From: JASLQO01 sp002327525
GTDB lineage: Bacteria > Pseudomonadota > Gammaproteobacteria > Pseudomonadales > Azotimanducaceae
Direction: 5' to 3'
Length of the DNA: 64,000 nt
Assembly: GCA_030744435.1 (NCBI GenBank)
Contig: JASLQO010000011.1
Span: 186,001-250,000, forward strand
Under the pieces are notes generated by a model. That model did no database searches. It was given only the letters and a program-made list of their open reading frames with translations, and was not told where the DNA came from. Each line of letters starts with the position of its first letter. Within the stretch, counting starts at the first letter, position 1. Shown piece by piece: positions 8,827-17,643 of the stretch. The translations under genes and the position numbers were made by a program.

Positions 8827-9590
8827 CCATGCTGCACGATATGACTAAACGGATGACACGAGGCACGCTGTTGGTGTTTATCTCCGTTCTCACGACCGCT
8901 TGTGGAACGCAGCAGGATCAGATCGGCCCCGCGCTCGACGCGCCGGGGCGCAGCCAGGCGGATCTGGAACGCGATTCCCGCAGCAAACCTCATGAAGTGC
9001 TTATCTTTTTCGGGGCCACGCGCGGGATGGTGGTGCTGGATCTGTTCGCCGGAAGCGGATACTACAGCGAGATCCTCGGCAACGTGGTCGGTGACAGCGG
9101 CAAGGTGTACATGCACAACAATCAGGCATATCTGGGATTTGCCGGCAAGGCCCTTGAGGAGCGCCTTGGCAGCGGCCGTGTGCGTAACGTCGTGCGCTAC
9201 GACCGCGAGATCGATGCTATCGATCTGCCGGAAGACTCCGTCGATATGGTACTGATGATCATGACCTATCACGACCTCTACTATGAAACCGATGGCTGGA
9301 GCATCGACCCTGAAGCGTTTTTCGCCATGCTTCACCGCGTGCTCAAACCCGGTGGCACGCTGGCCATCGTGGATCACGTCGCCGTCGCGGGCACGGGTTC
9401 CTCGGCCGCTCAGGATCTGCATCGCATCGATCCGGAGTTCGCACGTCAAGACATCGAATCCCGCGGGTTCCGTCTGGCAGGAACTAGCGATGCGCTGAAC
9501 AATTCCGACGACGCCCTGGATGTGGTCGTGTTCGATCCGAAGGTACAGGGCAAGACCAGCAAGTTCGTGTATCGTTTCACCTCTCCCTGA
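8823..9590 (+). CDS. Lipoprotein class I SAM-dependent methyltransferase (COG4798-like)
   Basis: 255 residues. A lipoprotein signal with lipobox VLTTAC puts the lipidated Cys at residue 27, so the enzyme would be membrane-anchored in the periplasm. The methyltransferase fold follows: MVVLDLFAGSGYYSEIL (SAM loop), DREIDAIDLPEDSVDMVLMIMTYHDLYYE, and VLKPGGTLAIVDH. This matches predicted exported methyltransferases of COG4798, whose substrate is unknown. It is coupled to the upstream oxidoreductase by a four-base overlap, which suggests action on the same small molecule, though they lie in different compartments. Confidence 0.8.
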   Translation: MTMLHDMTKRMTRGTLLVFISVLTTACGTQQDQIGPALDAPGRSQADLERDSRSKPHEVLIFFGATRGMVVLDLFAGSGYYSEILGNVVGDSGKVYMHNNQAYLGFAGKALEERLGSGRVRNVVRYDREIDAIDLPEDSVDMVLMIMTYHDLYYETDGWSIDPEAFFAMLHRVLKPGGTLAIVDHVAVAGTGSSAAQDLHRIDPEFARQDIESRGFRLAGTSDALNNSDDALDVVVFDPKVQGKTSKFVYRFTSP

Positions 9591-9899
9591 CCGCGACGAA
9601 CATTCGAGCGAGGGGTGCGGGTCCTGGACAACCCAACCCCTTTCCGTTAGGGTCCGCGCCTCACACCTTGAGGGAGGCGACACACACATGATTACGGAAG
9701 CAGCACAACGCACCGGAGTGAACTTCGGCAACGATATTCCGTTTCCGCGTGAGCGTGTCCTAGCCTGACTCAAATGGACCCGCTCTACGCAGGCGGGTTC
9801 GCTACACAATCGGCGACCACCCCGCTTCAAGCCTGAAGAACCCGCTCACGATACTGGTCTTTCGACCAGCGATTGGACGAACTAGCGGACTCTCGAGGC
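9591..9899 (+). other. Intergenic stretch with weak hairpin and a possible 26-codon leader
   Basis: No supported gene. A reading frame of 26 codons (9688-9768, MITEAAQRTGVNFGNDIPF...) has a GAGGGAGG ribosome site 10 bases upstream, so it may be a leader peptide or the head of a lost gene; I do not recognise it. A hairpin at 9778-9798 (ACCCGC / GCGGGT arms) lies just after it without a T-run. Together these could attenuate the ABC exporter genes downstream, but nothing more can be shown. Confidence 0.25.
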
Positions 9900-11726
9900 A
9901 TGGCATTTAGACCACACGAAAATCTCTGGCAAATCACCGACGGACAGCGGTTACGCTATCTCGGCGCAGTGCTCGCGATGGGTGTCACCAATCTCTGCAT
10001 CTTTGCCGCGCCCTTTATCGGCGGTTACGCCATCGACGTGGTAGTGGAAGACGACTTTGCCTACGGTCATCCATGGCTGGTGGATGCATCCACCGCCCTG
10101 TTCGGTGAAATCACGCACGTCGGCTATCTCTGGTTTTCGGCACTCGTGGCCCTGCTGATCACGGCTTTCGGCGGGTGTTTCCTGTTCCTGCGTGGGCGTT
10201 TCGCAGCACTCGCGTCTGAGAACATCACACGGCAGTTGCGTGAAATGCTGTTCTCGCGCCTGCACCACGTTCAGGCAAGCTTCTACGACACTGCAGACAC
10301 CGGCGACCTCGTGCAGCGCTGCAGCTCGGATGTGGAAACGATCCGCGTGTTTCTCGCCAGCGACATCATCGAAATCGGCCGTGCCATCATGCTGCTCTTG
10401 TGCGTGATGCCGTTTTTGCTCACCAAGGACGAGCGCCTCGCGTGGTTGTCCCTGTGCCTGATGCCGTTTCTCGCCATCGGTGCGTACATCTTCTTCTCGA
10501 AAGTGAAGGAAGTTTTCCAGATCACGGACGAGTCGGAGGCGGCCATGACCGCAACTCTGCAGGAGAACCTGACCGGTATCCGGGTGGTGCGCGCATTCGC
10601 ACGACAGGGCTTCGAGATCGAGAAATTCGGCGAGAAGAACGCGGCGTTTCGCGACAACAACTACCGGCTCATCCAGCTCATGGGTTACTACTGGGCCACG
10701 AGTGACCTGTTCGCCATGTCCCAGATCGGTATCGTGCTGTTCGTGGGTGCCGTGTTCATACAACAGGGCTCACTGACCGCGGGCGACCTGTTTGCCATCA
10801 TGACCAGCGTGTCAATGGTCATCTGGCCGGTGCGGCACATGGGCCGCGTATTGACCGACAGCGGTAAGGCGGTGGTTAGTCTCGGACGCATAAACGAGGT
10901 GCTCACCGAAGCGGAAGAGAGTCAGGAAGTCGTACCTCCGGCGGGGCGCGCCCGGGGCGAGATAAACTTCGAACGGCTGTCGTTTGCATATGGCTCCGGG
11001 CTTCCCGTGGTGCTGGACGATATCTCCCTGCACATCGCGGCCGGTGAAACCATCGCATTCGTCGGGCCTCCCGGTTCCGGCAAGTCTACGCTGATTCGTG
11101 TGTTGTTGCGTCTGTATCCCTACCAGTCCGGGACGGTCCAGCTCGATGCGCAGGACATCACCACCATCAACAGGCAGTGGCTGCGGGCTCAGGTCGGGGT
11201 CGTGCTCCAGGACCCATTTCTTTACTCGCGAAGCGTGGCAGCCAATCTCGCCGTGGGACGTCCGGGTGCGCCGCACCAGGACATCATTGCCGCCTGTCAG
11301 GACGCCGCCATCCATCAGTCGATTCAGTCGTTTCCGGATACGTTCAACGCCATGGTCGGCGAACGCGGCGTCAGTCTGTCGGGAGGCCAGCGTCAGCGCC
11401 TGGCCCTTGCCAGGGCACTACTCAAGGACGCACCTATTCTCGTGCTCGACGATTCCCTGTCCGCGGTGGATACCGGTACCGAGAGGGACATACTGCAAGC
11501 GCTGAGTGCCCGCAGGGGCCGCCAGACCACCATCATCATCGCGCATCGGCTATCGTCCGTCATCGATGCCGATCGCATTGTGGTGCTGGATCACGGCCGC
11601 ATCGTGCAGCTGGGCAATCACGCTACGCTGGCAGCCACCGATGGTCCGTACCAGCGTCTGTACGCCATCCAGGGTGCGCTGGATGCCAGTATCCAGGCTG
11701 ATGTCGCAGTAACCGAGAGAAGTTGA
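9900..11726 (+). CDS. ABC exporter half-transporter, degenerate-site subunit
   Basis: 608 residues: about six membrane helices (1-310, ABC_membrane type I exporter) then an ATPase domain. Walker A is GPPGSGKST, the signature LSGGQRQR is canonical, but Walker B reads ILVLDDSLSAVD, so the catalytic Glu is Asp. This is the pattern of the non-canonical chain in heterodimeric exporters such as BmrC/BmrD and TM287/TM288. The next gene, one base away, supplies the partner. Two starts are possible: ATG 9900, chosen here, or a TTG at 9873; neither has a strong ribosome site. Likely substrates are drugs or lipids. Confidence 0.88.
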   Translation: MAFRPHENLWQITDGQRLRYLGAVLAMGVTNLCIFAAPFIGGYAIDVVVEDDFAYGHPWLVDASTALFGEITHVGYLWFSALVALLITAFGGCFLFLRGRFAALASENITRQLREMLFSRLHHVQASFYDTADTGDLVQRCSSDVETIRVFLASDIIEIGRAIMLLLCVMPFLLTKDERLAWLSLCLMPFLAIGAYIFFSKVKEVFQITDESEAAMTATLQENLTGIRVVRAFARQGFEIEKFGEKNAAFRDNNYRLIQLMGYYWATSDLFAMSQIGIVLFVGAVFIQQGSLTAGDLFAIMTSVSMVIWPVRHMGRVLTDSGKAVVSLGRINEVLTEAEESQEVVPPAGRARGEINFERLSFAYGSGLPVVLDDISLHIAAGETIAFVGPPGSGKSTLIRVLLRLYPYQSGTVQLDAQDITTINRQWLRAQVGVVLQDPFLYSRSVAANLAVGRPGAPHQDIIAACQDAAIHQSIQSFPDTFNAMVGERGVSLSGGQRQRLALARALLKDAPILVLDDSLSAVDTGTERDILQALSARRGRQTTIIIAHRLSSVIDADRIVVLDHGRIVQLGNHATLAATDGPYQRLYAIQGALDASIQADVAVTERS

Positions 11727-11727
11727 T

Positions 11728-13614
11728 ATGCAAGCCTATGACGATGAGAACTACGACGACGGTTTCGACGATGACGCCCTGGCACGGCGCATGAACCTCG
11801 CTCTGTGGAAGAAGTTGTTCAGCTACGCCGCGCGCTATCCTCGCGATCTCACCGGGCTCGCGATCTTCGCCGTCATTACTGCCACCGTAGAGGTTATCTA
11901 CCCTCTGATCACCCGCGGCGTGATCGACGACGTGGCCGAATTCGGTTTCGATGCCAACCTCACTCCTTACATCGCCGCCTACGGTATGGCGACGCTCGCA
12001 ATCTGCTTTGCCATCGGCGGCTTCATCTGGATGGCCGGCAAGATCCGCACACGCATCAGCTACGACATCCGCCGCGACGGATTCGACAACCTGCAGCGCC
12101 TGTCCTTCTCGTTTTACGACCACCGCCCCGTGGGCTGGCTGATGGCGCGTATGACATCGGACTGTGAACGACTCTCCAATATTCTTGCCTGGGGATTTCT
12201 CGACCTCATCTGGGGTGCGACCATGATGGCGGGCATAGCGCTCGCGATGCTGGTGATGAACGCGAAACTCGCCCTCATCGTACTGGCCATCCTACCGCTC
12301 CTGGGTTGGGTGTCAGGGAAGTTTCAGAAGCACATCCTCAAGAGCGCGCGTAAGGTGCGAGCCACTAATTCACGCATCACCGGCACCTTCAATGAGGCCA
12401 TCATGGGGGTACTCACCTCCAAAGCGTTCGTGCGCGAACGCGAGAACCAGAGTGAGTTCCAGGAACTCACCAACACCATGTACGGCGCATCCGTGCTAAA
12501 CATGACCCAGGCCGCAATCTACGTACCCATCGTCATCACCATAGCTAGCCTCGCCATGGGACTCGCCATGGCGGTGGGCGGAATGGACCTGCTGGGGAGA
12601 GTGATTTCCGTGGGTACGCTGGTCGCCTTCATGGCTTACACGCGGCACTTCTTCGATCCGGTTGAGCAACTCGGCCACTGGTTCGCCGAGATGCAGATGG
12701 CACAGGCTTCCGCCGAACGTATCGTCAGCCTCATCGAGGCGGTACCGGAGGTCCGTGACTCCGAATCAGTGCTGGAGGCCATGGCACGCAACCGCGATGC
12801 CGGCACCCGGACGCACTACGCCGACGATGGCGGAAGCGCCCACGTACACCAGATCGAGCTGACGCGTCTTGGCTTTCACTATGACCCTCAGCGCCCGGTG
12901 CTGGAGGACATCAACCTGACCATCAATGCCGGTGAGACCGTCGCCATCGTCGGCCCCACGGGCGGTGGCAAGAGCACGCTCGTGAACGTCATCTCCCGTT
13001 TCTACGAACCCACCGAAGGTCAGGTGCTGATCGATGGAGTGGACTACCGTAACCGCAGCCTGCACTGGTTGCAGTCGAACCTCGGCATGGTGCTGCAGAA
13101 CGCACACGTGTTCAGCGGCTCGATCCTGGAGAACATTCGCTACGGCAAATTGTCCGCCTCGGACGAAGACGTGTACCAGGCGGCCCGCGTGTCCGGGGCA
13201 CACGAGTTCATCGAGGCCTTTCCTGACGGATACGCAACCGATGCCGGTGAAGGTGGCTCCAAGCTGTCCGCAGGACAGAAGCAACTGGTGAGTTTCGCGC
13301 GTGCGGTCCTGGCGAACCCGCAGATACTCATCATGGACGAGGCCACCTCATCGGTGGATACGGAAACCGAGCAGCGCATCCAACAGGGACTGACCAACCT
13401 GCTGCGCGGACGTATCGCGTTGATCATCGCACACCGCCTGTCGACGATCCGTAATGCCAACCGCATCGTCGTAATCGAGAACGGGCGCATCACGGAAACC
13501 GGCTCACACCGCGAATTGATGGCGCAGCAGGGTCACTACGCAGAGCTCTACCGACAGCAGAGCCTGCAGGAGTCGAGCCGGCACCTGGGTACCCCGGACC
13601 CGGCGCTCGCCTGA
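11728..13614 (+). CDS. ABC exporter half-transporter, catalytic subunit
   Basis: 628 residues with an acidic N-terminal tail (YDDENYDDGFDDD), six membrane helices and an ATPase domain. Walker A is GPTGGGKST. Walker B is ILIMDEATSSVD with the catalytic Glu intact. The signature is LSAGQKQL rather than LSGGQ. Paired with the upstream chain, this predicts one competent ATP site (this Walker B with the partner's LSGGQ) and one degenerate site (the partner's Asp with this LSAGQ), as in TM287/TM288. The start is one base after the upstream stop. The TGA overlaps the ATG of the GFA-family gene. Confidence 0.9.
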   Translation: MQAYDDENYDDGFDDDALARRMNLALWKKLFSYAARYPRDLTGLAIFAVITATVEVIYPLITRGVIDDVAEFGFDANLTPYIAAYGMATLAICFAIGGFIWMAGKIRTRISYDIRRDGFDNLQRLSFSFYDHRPVGWLMARMTSDCERLSNILAWGFLDLIWGATMMAGIALAMLVMNAKLALIVLAILPLLGWVSGKFQKHILKSARKVRATNSRITGTFNEAIMGVLTSKAFVRERENQSEFQELTNTMYGASVLNMTQAAIYVPIVITIASLAMGLAMAVGGMDLLGRVISVGTLVAFMAYTRHFFDPVEQLGHWFAEMQMAQASAERIVSLIEAVPEVRDSESVLEAMARNRDAGTRTHYADDGGSAHVHQIELTRLGFHYDPQRPVLEDINLTINAGETVAIVGPTGGGKSTLVNVISRFYEPTEGQVLIDGVDYRNRSLHWLQSNLGMVLQNAHVFSGSILENIRYGKLSASDEDVYQAARVSGAHEFIEAFPDGYATDAGEGGSKLSAGQKQLVSFARAVLANPQILIMDEATSSVDTETEQRIQQGLTNLLRGRIALIIAHRLSTIRNANRIVVIENGRITETGSHRELMAQQGHYAELYRQQSLQESSRHLGTPDPALA

Positions 13615-14063
13615 TGTCTTACCGTGGCAGCTGCCTGTGTGGCGCAATCACCTATACGCTGAACGCCGAGCTTTCCGATTTTGGTTATTGCCACTGCGAG
13701 CAGTGCCGAAAGGCCAGCGGCGCTGCGTTCGGCGCCAATGCGGGCGTCGATCGCGCCCATGTGGACCTCAGCGATCCCGGTGACAGGCTCACCGAGTACG
13801 CATCATCTCCCGGCAAGGTCCGTGCCTTCTGCGGTGGCTGCGGGACACCGCTGTTTGCCTATCTCACCACTACGCCGCACCTGATCCGTATCCGCCTCGG
13901 AAGCCTCGATTCGGATTTCCTCAAAACCGCCAAAGCGCATGCTTTTGTCGCTGAGAAAGCCGACTGGTATCCAATCGAGGACGGGCTGCCGCAATTTGAC
14001 ACATGGGCCGATCCGGACATACTCGTCCAGGTGGGGTCCCGGCAAAGCCAGAAGAGGCGCTGA
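13614..14063 (+). CDS. GFA family (glutathione-dependent formaldehyde-activating enzyme/CENP-V) protein
   Basis: 149 residues, a whole GFA domain. Zinc cysteines are SCLCG (Cys7, Cys9), YCHCEQCRK, and FCGGCGTPLF. The family includes Gfa, which speeds S-hydroxymethylglutathione formation, but most members are uncharacterised zinc proteins. Its start overlaps the stop of the ABC exporter by one base, so it is co-translated with it; why is unclear. A second, decayed GFA gene lies at 57024-57433. Confidence 0.85.
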   Translation: MSYRGSCLCGAITYTLNAELSDFGYCHCEQCRKASGAAFGANAGVDRAHVDLSDPGDRLTEYASSPGKVRAFCGGCGTPLFAYLTTTPHLIRIRLGSLDSDFLKTAKAHAFVAEKADWYPIEDGLPQFDTWADPDILVQVGSRQSQKRR

Positions 14064-14117
14064 AACGTCGAACGTGCGCTAAACTGACGCCAACAGATCC
14101 GTTTCCGGAGCAGCCAG

Positions 14118-15188
14118 ATGTTCTCGATGTACCTTGTTCGCCTCATATGCCTAACCTTCGTCATCCTCGTGCCGGGCCTGGTGCTATCGGATTCGGCACA
14201 GGGTTCTCCTTCCGCGCCGGCAAGGCCCGATCTCTCCGGCACCTACGATGCAGCCACACTCACACCGCTGGTCCGCCCGAAGCAGTTCGGTAACAAGCTG
14301 TACCTCACGCGCGAGGAGGCCGAAGAGATAGCCACGACCGAAAAGGCTCTCATCGGTAAAAGCCTGCAAGCCAGCGCCCCCGACCGCGAAGCCCCACCGC
14401 AGGGCGGCGATGGATCGCCCGGTGCCGCTGGCAATGTGGGCGGCTACAACAGCTTCTGGATCGATCGGGGCACCAATGCGATGACGGTAGACGGCAAGTT
14501 TCGCACCTCCATCATCGTTGATCCCGAGGATGGTCAGTTTCCGCCCATGACACCCGAGGCCAAAAAAAAACAGGCGCAACGATTCGCCAGTTCCCGGCAC
14601 GCCAACGACGGCACCGCCTGGTGGCTGGACAGAGACAGTCCGGGGCCATACGACAATATGGAACAACGCAGTACGGCCGAGCGCTGCCTGCTCGGATTCT
14701 CCGGCGCGACACCGAGCATCCCTAGCCTCTACAACAACTACAAGCGTATCGTGCAAACAAACGAGTACGTCATGATCCTGATCGAGATGGTGCACGATGC
14801 CCGCATCGTTCGCATGAACGCCGAGCACGTACCAGCAGATGTCAACAAGTGGCTGGGGGACTCCATCGGCTGGTGGGAGGACGATACTCTGGTGGTGGAT
14901 ACCACTAACTTCCACCCCCAGGCCAGCCGTCGGGGCAGTTCTGAAAACACCCATGTCGTCGAGCGCTTCACGCGGCTCGAAGATGGCAACCTGCTCTATC
15001 GATTTACTGTGGAAAATGGCGACGTGTGGACCGCACCCTGGACCGGGGAGTACATCTGGCGAGCAAGTGACGAGAAGGTGTACGAGTACGCCTGCCACGA
15101 GGGTAACTATGCACTCGGCAATATCATGCGCGGCGCCCGAATTCTCGAAAAGGACGCCATGCAGGCGAGGGGAGGAACCGGCGACTGA
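14118..15188 (+). CDS. Secreted protein of unknown function
   Basis: 356 residues. MFSMYLVRLICLTFVILVPG with the following LVLSDSAQG is a signal peptide, so the protein is exported. The mature part begins with a DLSGTYDAATLTPL-RPKQFGNKLYLT segment and has NSFWIDRGTNAM, FRTSIIVDPEDGQFPPMTPE and DDTLVVDTTNFHPQ. I recall similar unnamed proteins, often in several copies, in marine and steroid-degrading gammaproteobacteria. No catalytic motif is recognisable. Separate from the exporter operon by 54 bases. Confidence 0.7.
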   Translation: MFSMYLVRLICLTFVILVPGLVLSDSAQGSPSAPARPDLSGTYDAATLTPLVRPKQFGNKLYLTREEAEEIATTEKALIGKSLQASAPDREAPPQGGDGSPGAAGNVGGYNSFWIDRGTNAMTVDGKFRTSIIVDPEDGQFPPMTPEAKKKQAQRFASSRHANDGTAWWLDRDSPGPYDNMEQRSTAERCLLGFSGATPSIPSLYNNYKRIVQTNEYVMILIEMVHDARIVRMNAEHVPADVNKWLGDSIGWWEDDTLVVDTTNFHPQASRRGSSENTHVVERFTRLEDGNLLYRFTVENGDVWTAPWTGEYIWRASDEKVYEYACHEGNYALGNIMRGARILEKDAMQARGGTGD

Positions 15189-15297
15189 ACCGCGATGCGG
15201 TCCGGGCTATTGACTAACGGGCTCGCCGCAGTAGCTGCAGAACCTGTTCTCGGTGCGCGCCCGAAGCCGTCCGTTTTCCGTTACAAGGATGTCGATC

Positions 15298-15567
15298 ATG
15301 CGCGGCAATTCCGGCCGGGTCAGGCCGGCTCTTCCCGGAGCGCTTCGCGTATTCGGCGTGATCGACATGGTGTTGGCGGTCATGTTATTGCGTGACGCCG
15401 ACAACCTGCCGGTCACGCTCAAGATGTTCGGCATCGCCAATTTGCTCTTCGGCATAAGCCAGGCGAGCGTGATCCTTTCCTTTGCCACGGTCATCATGTA
15501 CCCCATAGCCACGCTGATGCTGGCTGTACATTTCCCTGGCAAACCGAATCTCATCGAGATCGTCTGA
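15298..15567 (+). CDS. Small inner-membrane protein, unknown
   Basis: 89 residues with about three hydrophobic stretches (VFGVIDMVLAVMLL, MFGIANLLFGISQASVILS, FATVIMYPIATLMLAV), so probably integral to the membrane. I chose the ATG at 15298 because AAGGA lies eight bases before it; an ATG at 15289 is in frame but overlaps that site. It lies between two larger genes, convergent with the flavoprotein that follows (36 bases apart). No family recognised. A cysteine-bearing frame on the other strand is less convincing. Confidence 0.5.
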   Translation: MRGNSGRVRPALPGALRVFGVIDMVLAVMLLRDADNLPVTLKMFGIANLLFGISQASVILSFATVIMYPIATLMLAVHFPGKPNLIEIV

Positions 15568-15602
15568 ATCTCCGTGACGCATCCCACACCCAAAATGAAC
15601 AA

Positions 15603-16994
15603 TCACTTCCGGAAGGCGGCATCCAGCAGGTCGCTGATTCTCGTCAGCTTGCGCCGCGGCCGCCCCGCCGCCACACCCGCGCTCACCTCGACTGTGTCTA
15701 TCGCCTGCCAATCGGCGAAGCCGACAACCCGTGCACCGTTGTCCCGCAGGCGCCTGACCAGCTCATCGGGGTGCGACGGCGGCTGCGGGAGCTGGTCTAC
15801 GTCGGCCAACATCTGCTCCACGGTTTCTTTTGCGTCGGTCTTGTTCGTACCGATCACCCCGACCGGTCCGCGCTTGAGCCAGCCGGCCACGTACAGACCC
15901 GTGTAATCGTCTCCCCTCGGCCCGCTCACCCGGCCGAGCTGGTTGGGCACTCTCCCCAACTGTGCATCAAACGGCAGGTCCGGAAGCGGTTCGCTGCGAT
16001 AACCCACCGAGCGGAACACCAGTCCAGCAGGCAGCTCAGTCTCTTCACCCGTGGGCCTTGCACGCAAGTGCCCCTCCTCGTCCAGATAGGCCTCGTTGCG
16101 TACGATGCGCACCGCGCGAACTTCACCCGCATCGTTCCCGAGCAGAGCCACGGGGGAGACGAAGAAACGGATGGCGAGTCGGCCCCGATGAGCCGGCAGG
16201 TCCGTATGCATCCCGGACGCCAATTCACGGATCATGGCGACATTCTTCCGTGCGTTTCGAGTGCCGCTCTCCGCGAGCGCGGCCTTGCTCAGGTCGTCGA
16301 GATCGGCTTCGTCCCGCGCGATCTGCACATCCGCCAGTTCAGCCATTTCGGCGAGCTCCGCAGGAGTGAATGCTGCCTGCGCCGGCCCCCGCCGGCCCAG
16401 CAGGTACACGGTTCTCACCCTCGAATGGCGCAGCGCCTCTATGGCGTAGTCAGCCATATCGGTAACGCGAAGATCTTCGTGCGAGCGCAGCAGCATGCGC
16501 GCTACATCAAGAGCCACGTTGCCGAGCCCGACCACCACAGCAGCATCTTTGTCGAGGTTGAATTCGAGATCAGCATAGTCGGGGTGACCGTTGTACCAGG
16601 CAACGAAGTCGGCCGCCGAATGGCTGCCATCCAGATTCTCTCCCGCAATGCCCAGCTCGCGATCGTGGCGCGCGCCGGTTGTAAATACCACCTGGTGATA
16701 GTGGGACCTGAGATCGGTAAGCGTCACGTCACGCCCATATCCGACATTACCGATCAGGCGAAACCCCTGGGAAGCCGCCACTTTGTCGAAGGTGCGCACA
16801 ACCGACTTATCCTTCTGATGATCCGGCGCCACTCCGGCGCGAACCAGGCCGAACGGCGTCGGCAATCGTTCGAAGACGTCAATCGCCACCGATGGATGCT
16901 GTTTCAGCAGGTGACTCGCAACGTAAAAACCAGCCGGCCCGGCCCCGACGATGGCGACCCGCAATTGATTATCTACGCTAGCTGCTCGCAACAC
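15603..16994 (-). CDS. Ferredoxin/adrenodoxin-NADP+ reductase-like FAD protein (FprA type)
   Basis: 463 residues. FAD loop VAIVGAGPAGFYVASHLL near the N-terminus, then FGLVRAGVAPDHQKDK, VFTTGARHDRELGI, NADP loop VVVGLGNVALDVARMLLRS, and a C-terminal GVIGTNKTDAKETVEQML block. This is the adrenodoxin reductase/FprA layout and length. It would move electrons between NADPH and a ferredoxin that feeds P450s or other oxygenases; no ferredoxin or P450 is adjacent. The start is GTG at 16992-16994: a GAGAGGTAGG ribosome site stands 5-14 bases upstream and the FAD loop begins about 14 residues later. A longer frame upstream is not needed. Confidence 0.88.
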   Translation of the reverse strand: MLRAASVDNQLRVAIVGAGPAGFYVASHLLKQHPSVAIDVFERLPTPFGLVRAGVAPDHQKDKSVVRTFDKVAASQGFRLIGNVGYGRDVTLTDLRSHYHQVVFTTGARHDRELGIAGENLDGSHSAADFVAWYNGHPDYADLEFNLDKDAAVVVGLGNVALDVARMLLRSHEDLRVTDMADYAIEALRHSRVRTVYLLGRRGPAQAAFTPAELAEMAELADVQIARDEADLDDLSKAALAESGTRNARKNVAMIRELASGMHTDLPAHRGRLAIRFFVSPVALLGNDAGEVRAVRIVRNEAYLDEEGHLRARPTGEETELPAGLVFRSVGYRSEPLPDLPFDAQLGRVPNQLGRVSGPRGDDYTGLYVAGWLKRGPVGVIGTNKTDAKETVEQMLADVDQLPQPPSHPDELVRRLRDNGARVVGFADWQAIDTVEVSAGVAAGRPRRKLTRISDLLDAAFRK

Positions 16995-17037
16995 TAATCC
17001 TACCTCTCGCAACCGGTTCCCGCAGCCACGATGGTAA

Positions 17038-17604
17038 CACTCCAGACTGACAAATCTCACTCGACGGCGGCCTCGCGCGAGCGGGCACCACCGGATCGGC
17101 AGTACACTCTGCGCTGGGCGTACCGGAAGGCGGCTGTTTGCAGCGCCAGATGCAGACGGGATCGTCGCAAAGAACCTTCGATTCGTTTTCGAGGGGCACG
17201 AGGACGTACTTAAGACTCTGAGGGTATACGAACGCGATGGCACGCTGGTCATCACCGCCAGAGAAGATCAGTTTCGCATCTGGGTCGGCACACATGCAGG
17301 CAGGGATGCAATTTACCATCTGCGCCTGCCGGAACTGTCCGCCATCGACCATCAAGGCCATGGCGAAATCAACGTTGGAGCGTTCAGCGTGAACGAACTG
17401 TGCGTCACCTTGAGCGACCACACTGATACCAATCTCAATTCGCTCAACGCCCACCATCTGGAAGTCACCGCCTCAGACCATGCTAACGTGAACATCGAAA
17501 CTCTGGACAGTGACCGGGTGGAGCTCGTGAGCGAGGATTACGCCGACGTAGCAGTTTCCGGCGCAGCCGAGGTGTTCAAGCAGACCCAGGTCGGACGTCA
17601 CTGA
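17038..17604 (+). pseudogene. GIN-domain (DUF2807) protein lacking a start, probably 5'-decayed
   Basis: The frame opens after TAA 17035-17037 and runs to TGA 17602-17604. From about 17176 it reads as a beta-helical GIN/DUF2807 domain: NLRFVFEGHED, VYERDGTLVITARED, then repeats LSDHTDTNLNSLNA, ASDHANVNIETLDS and SEDYADVAVSG. No ATG, GTG or TTG occurs in frame before GTG 17389, which would remove half the domain. The expected signal peptide and first strands are not found in this frame. The 5' end has therefore probably been lost by a frameshift or deletion. These proteins are normally exported. Confidence 0.5.
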
Positions 17605-17612
17605 CCTCGCGC

Positions 17613-17640
17613 GGGCTGCGATACGCGTATCGCACAACCC
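17613..17640. terminator. 18-bp palindrome between convergent genes
   Basis: Bases 17617-17634 (TGCGATACG/CGTATCGCA) are a perfect palindrome. It is flanked by GGG (17613-17615) and CCC (17638-17640), and sits in the 39-base gap between the GIN-domain gene and the acyl-CoA dehydrogenase on the other strand. A bidirectional terminator is the simplest reading, though no T-run follows. A dimeric regulator site is possible. Confidence 0.4.
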
Positions 17641-17643
17641 ATC

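Noticed and set aside
8721..9830. 369-codon antisense frame over the lipoprotein methyltransferase
   Set aside because: Opposite strand has a lipobox, SAM loop and coupled start; this frame has no motif.
15207..15602. 131-codon minus-strand frame ending FCSYCGEPVSQ
   Set aside because: The CxxC is tempting, but the frame is antisense to a hydrophobic small protein with a better start and ribosome site, and lacks other zinc ligands.
15771..16997. 408-codon open frame antisense to the FAD reductase
   Set aside because: The minus-strand frame has clear FAD and NADP loops; this one is Arg/His-rich and without homology.
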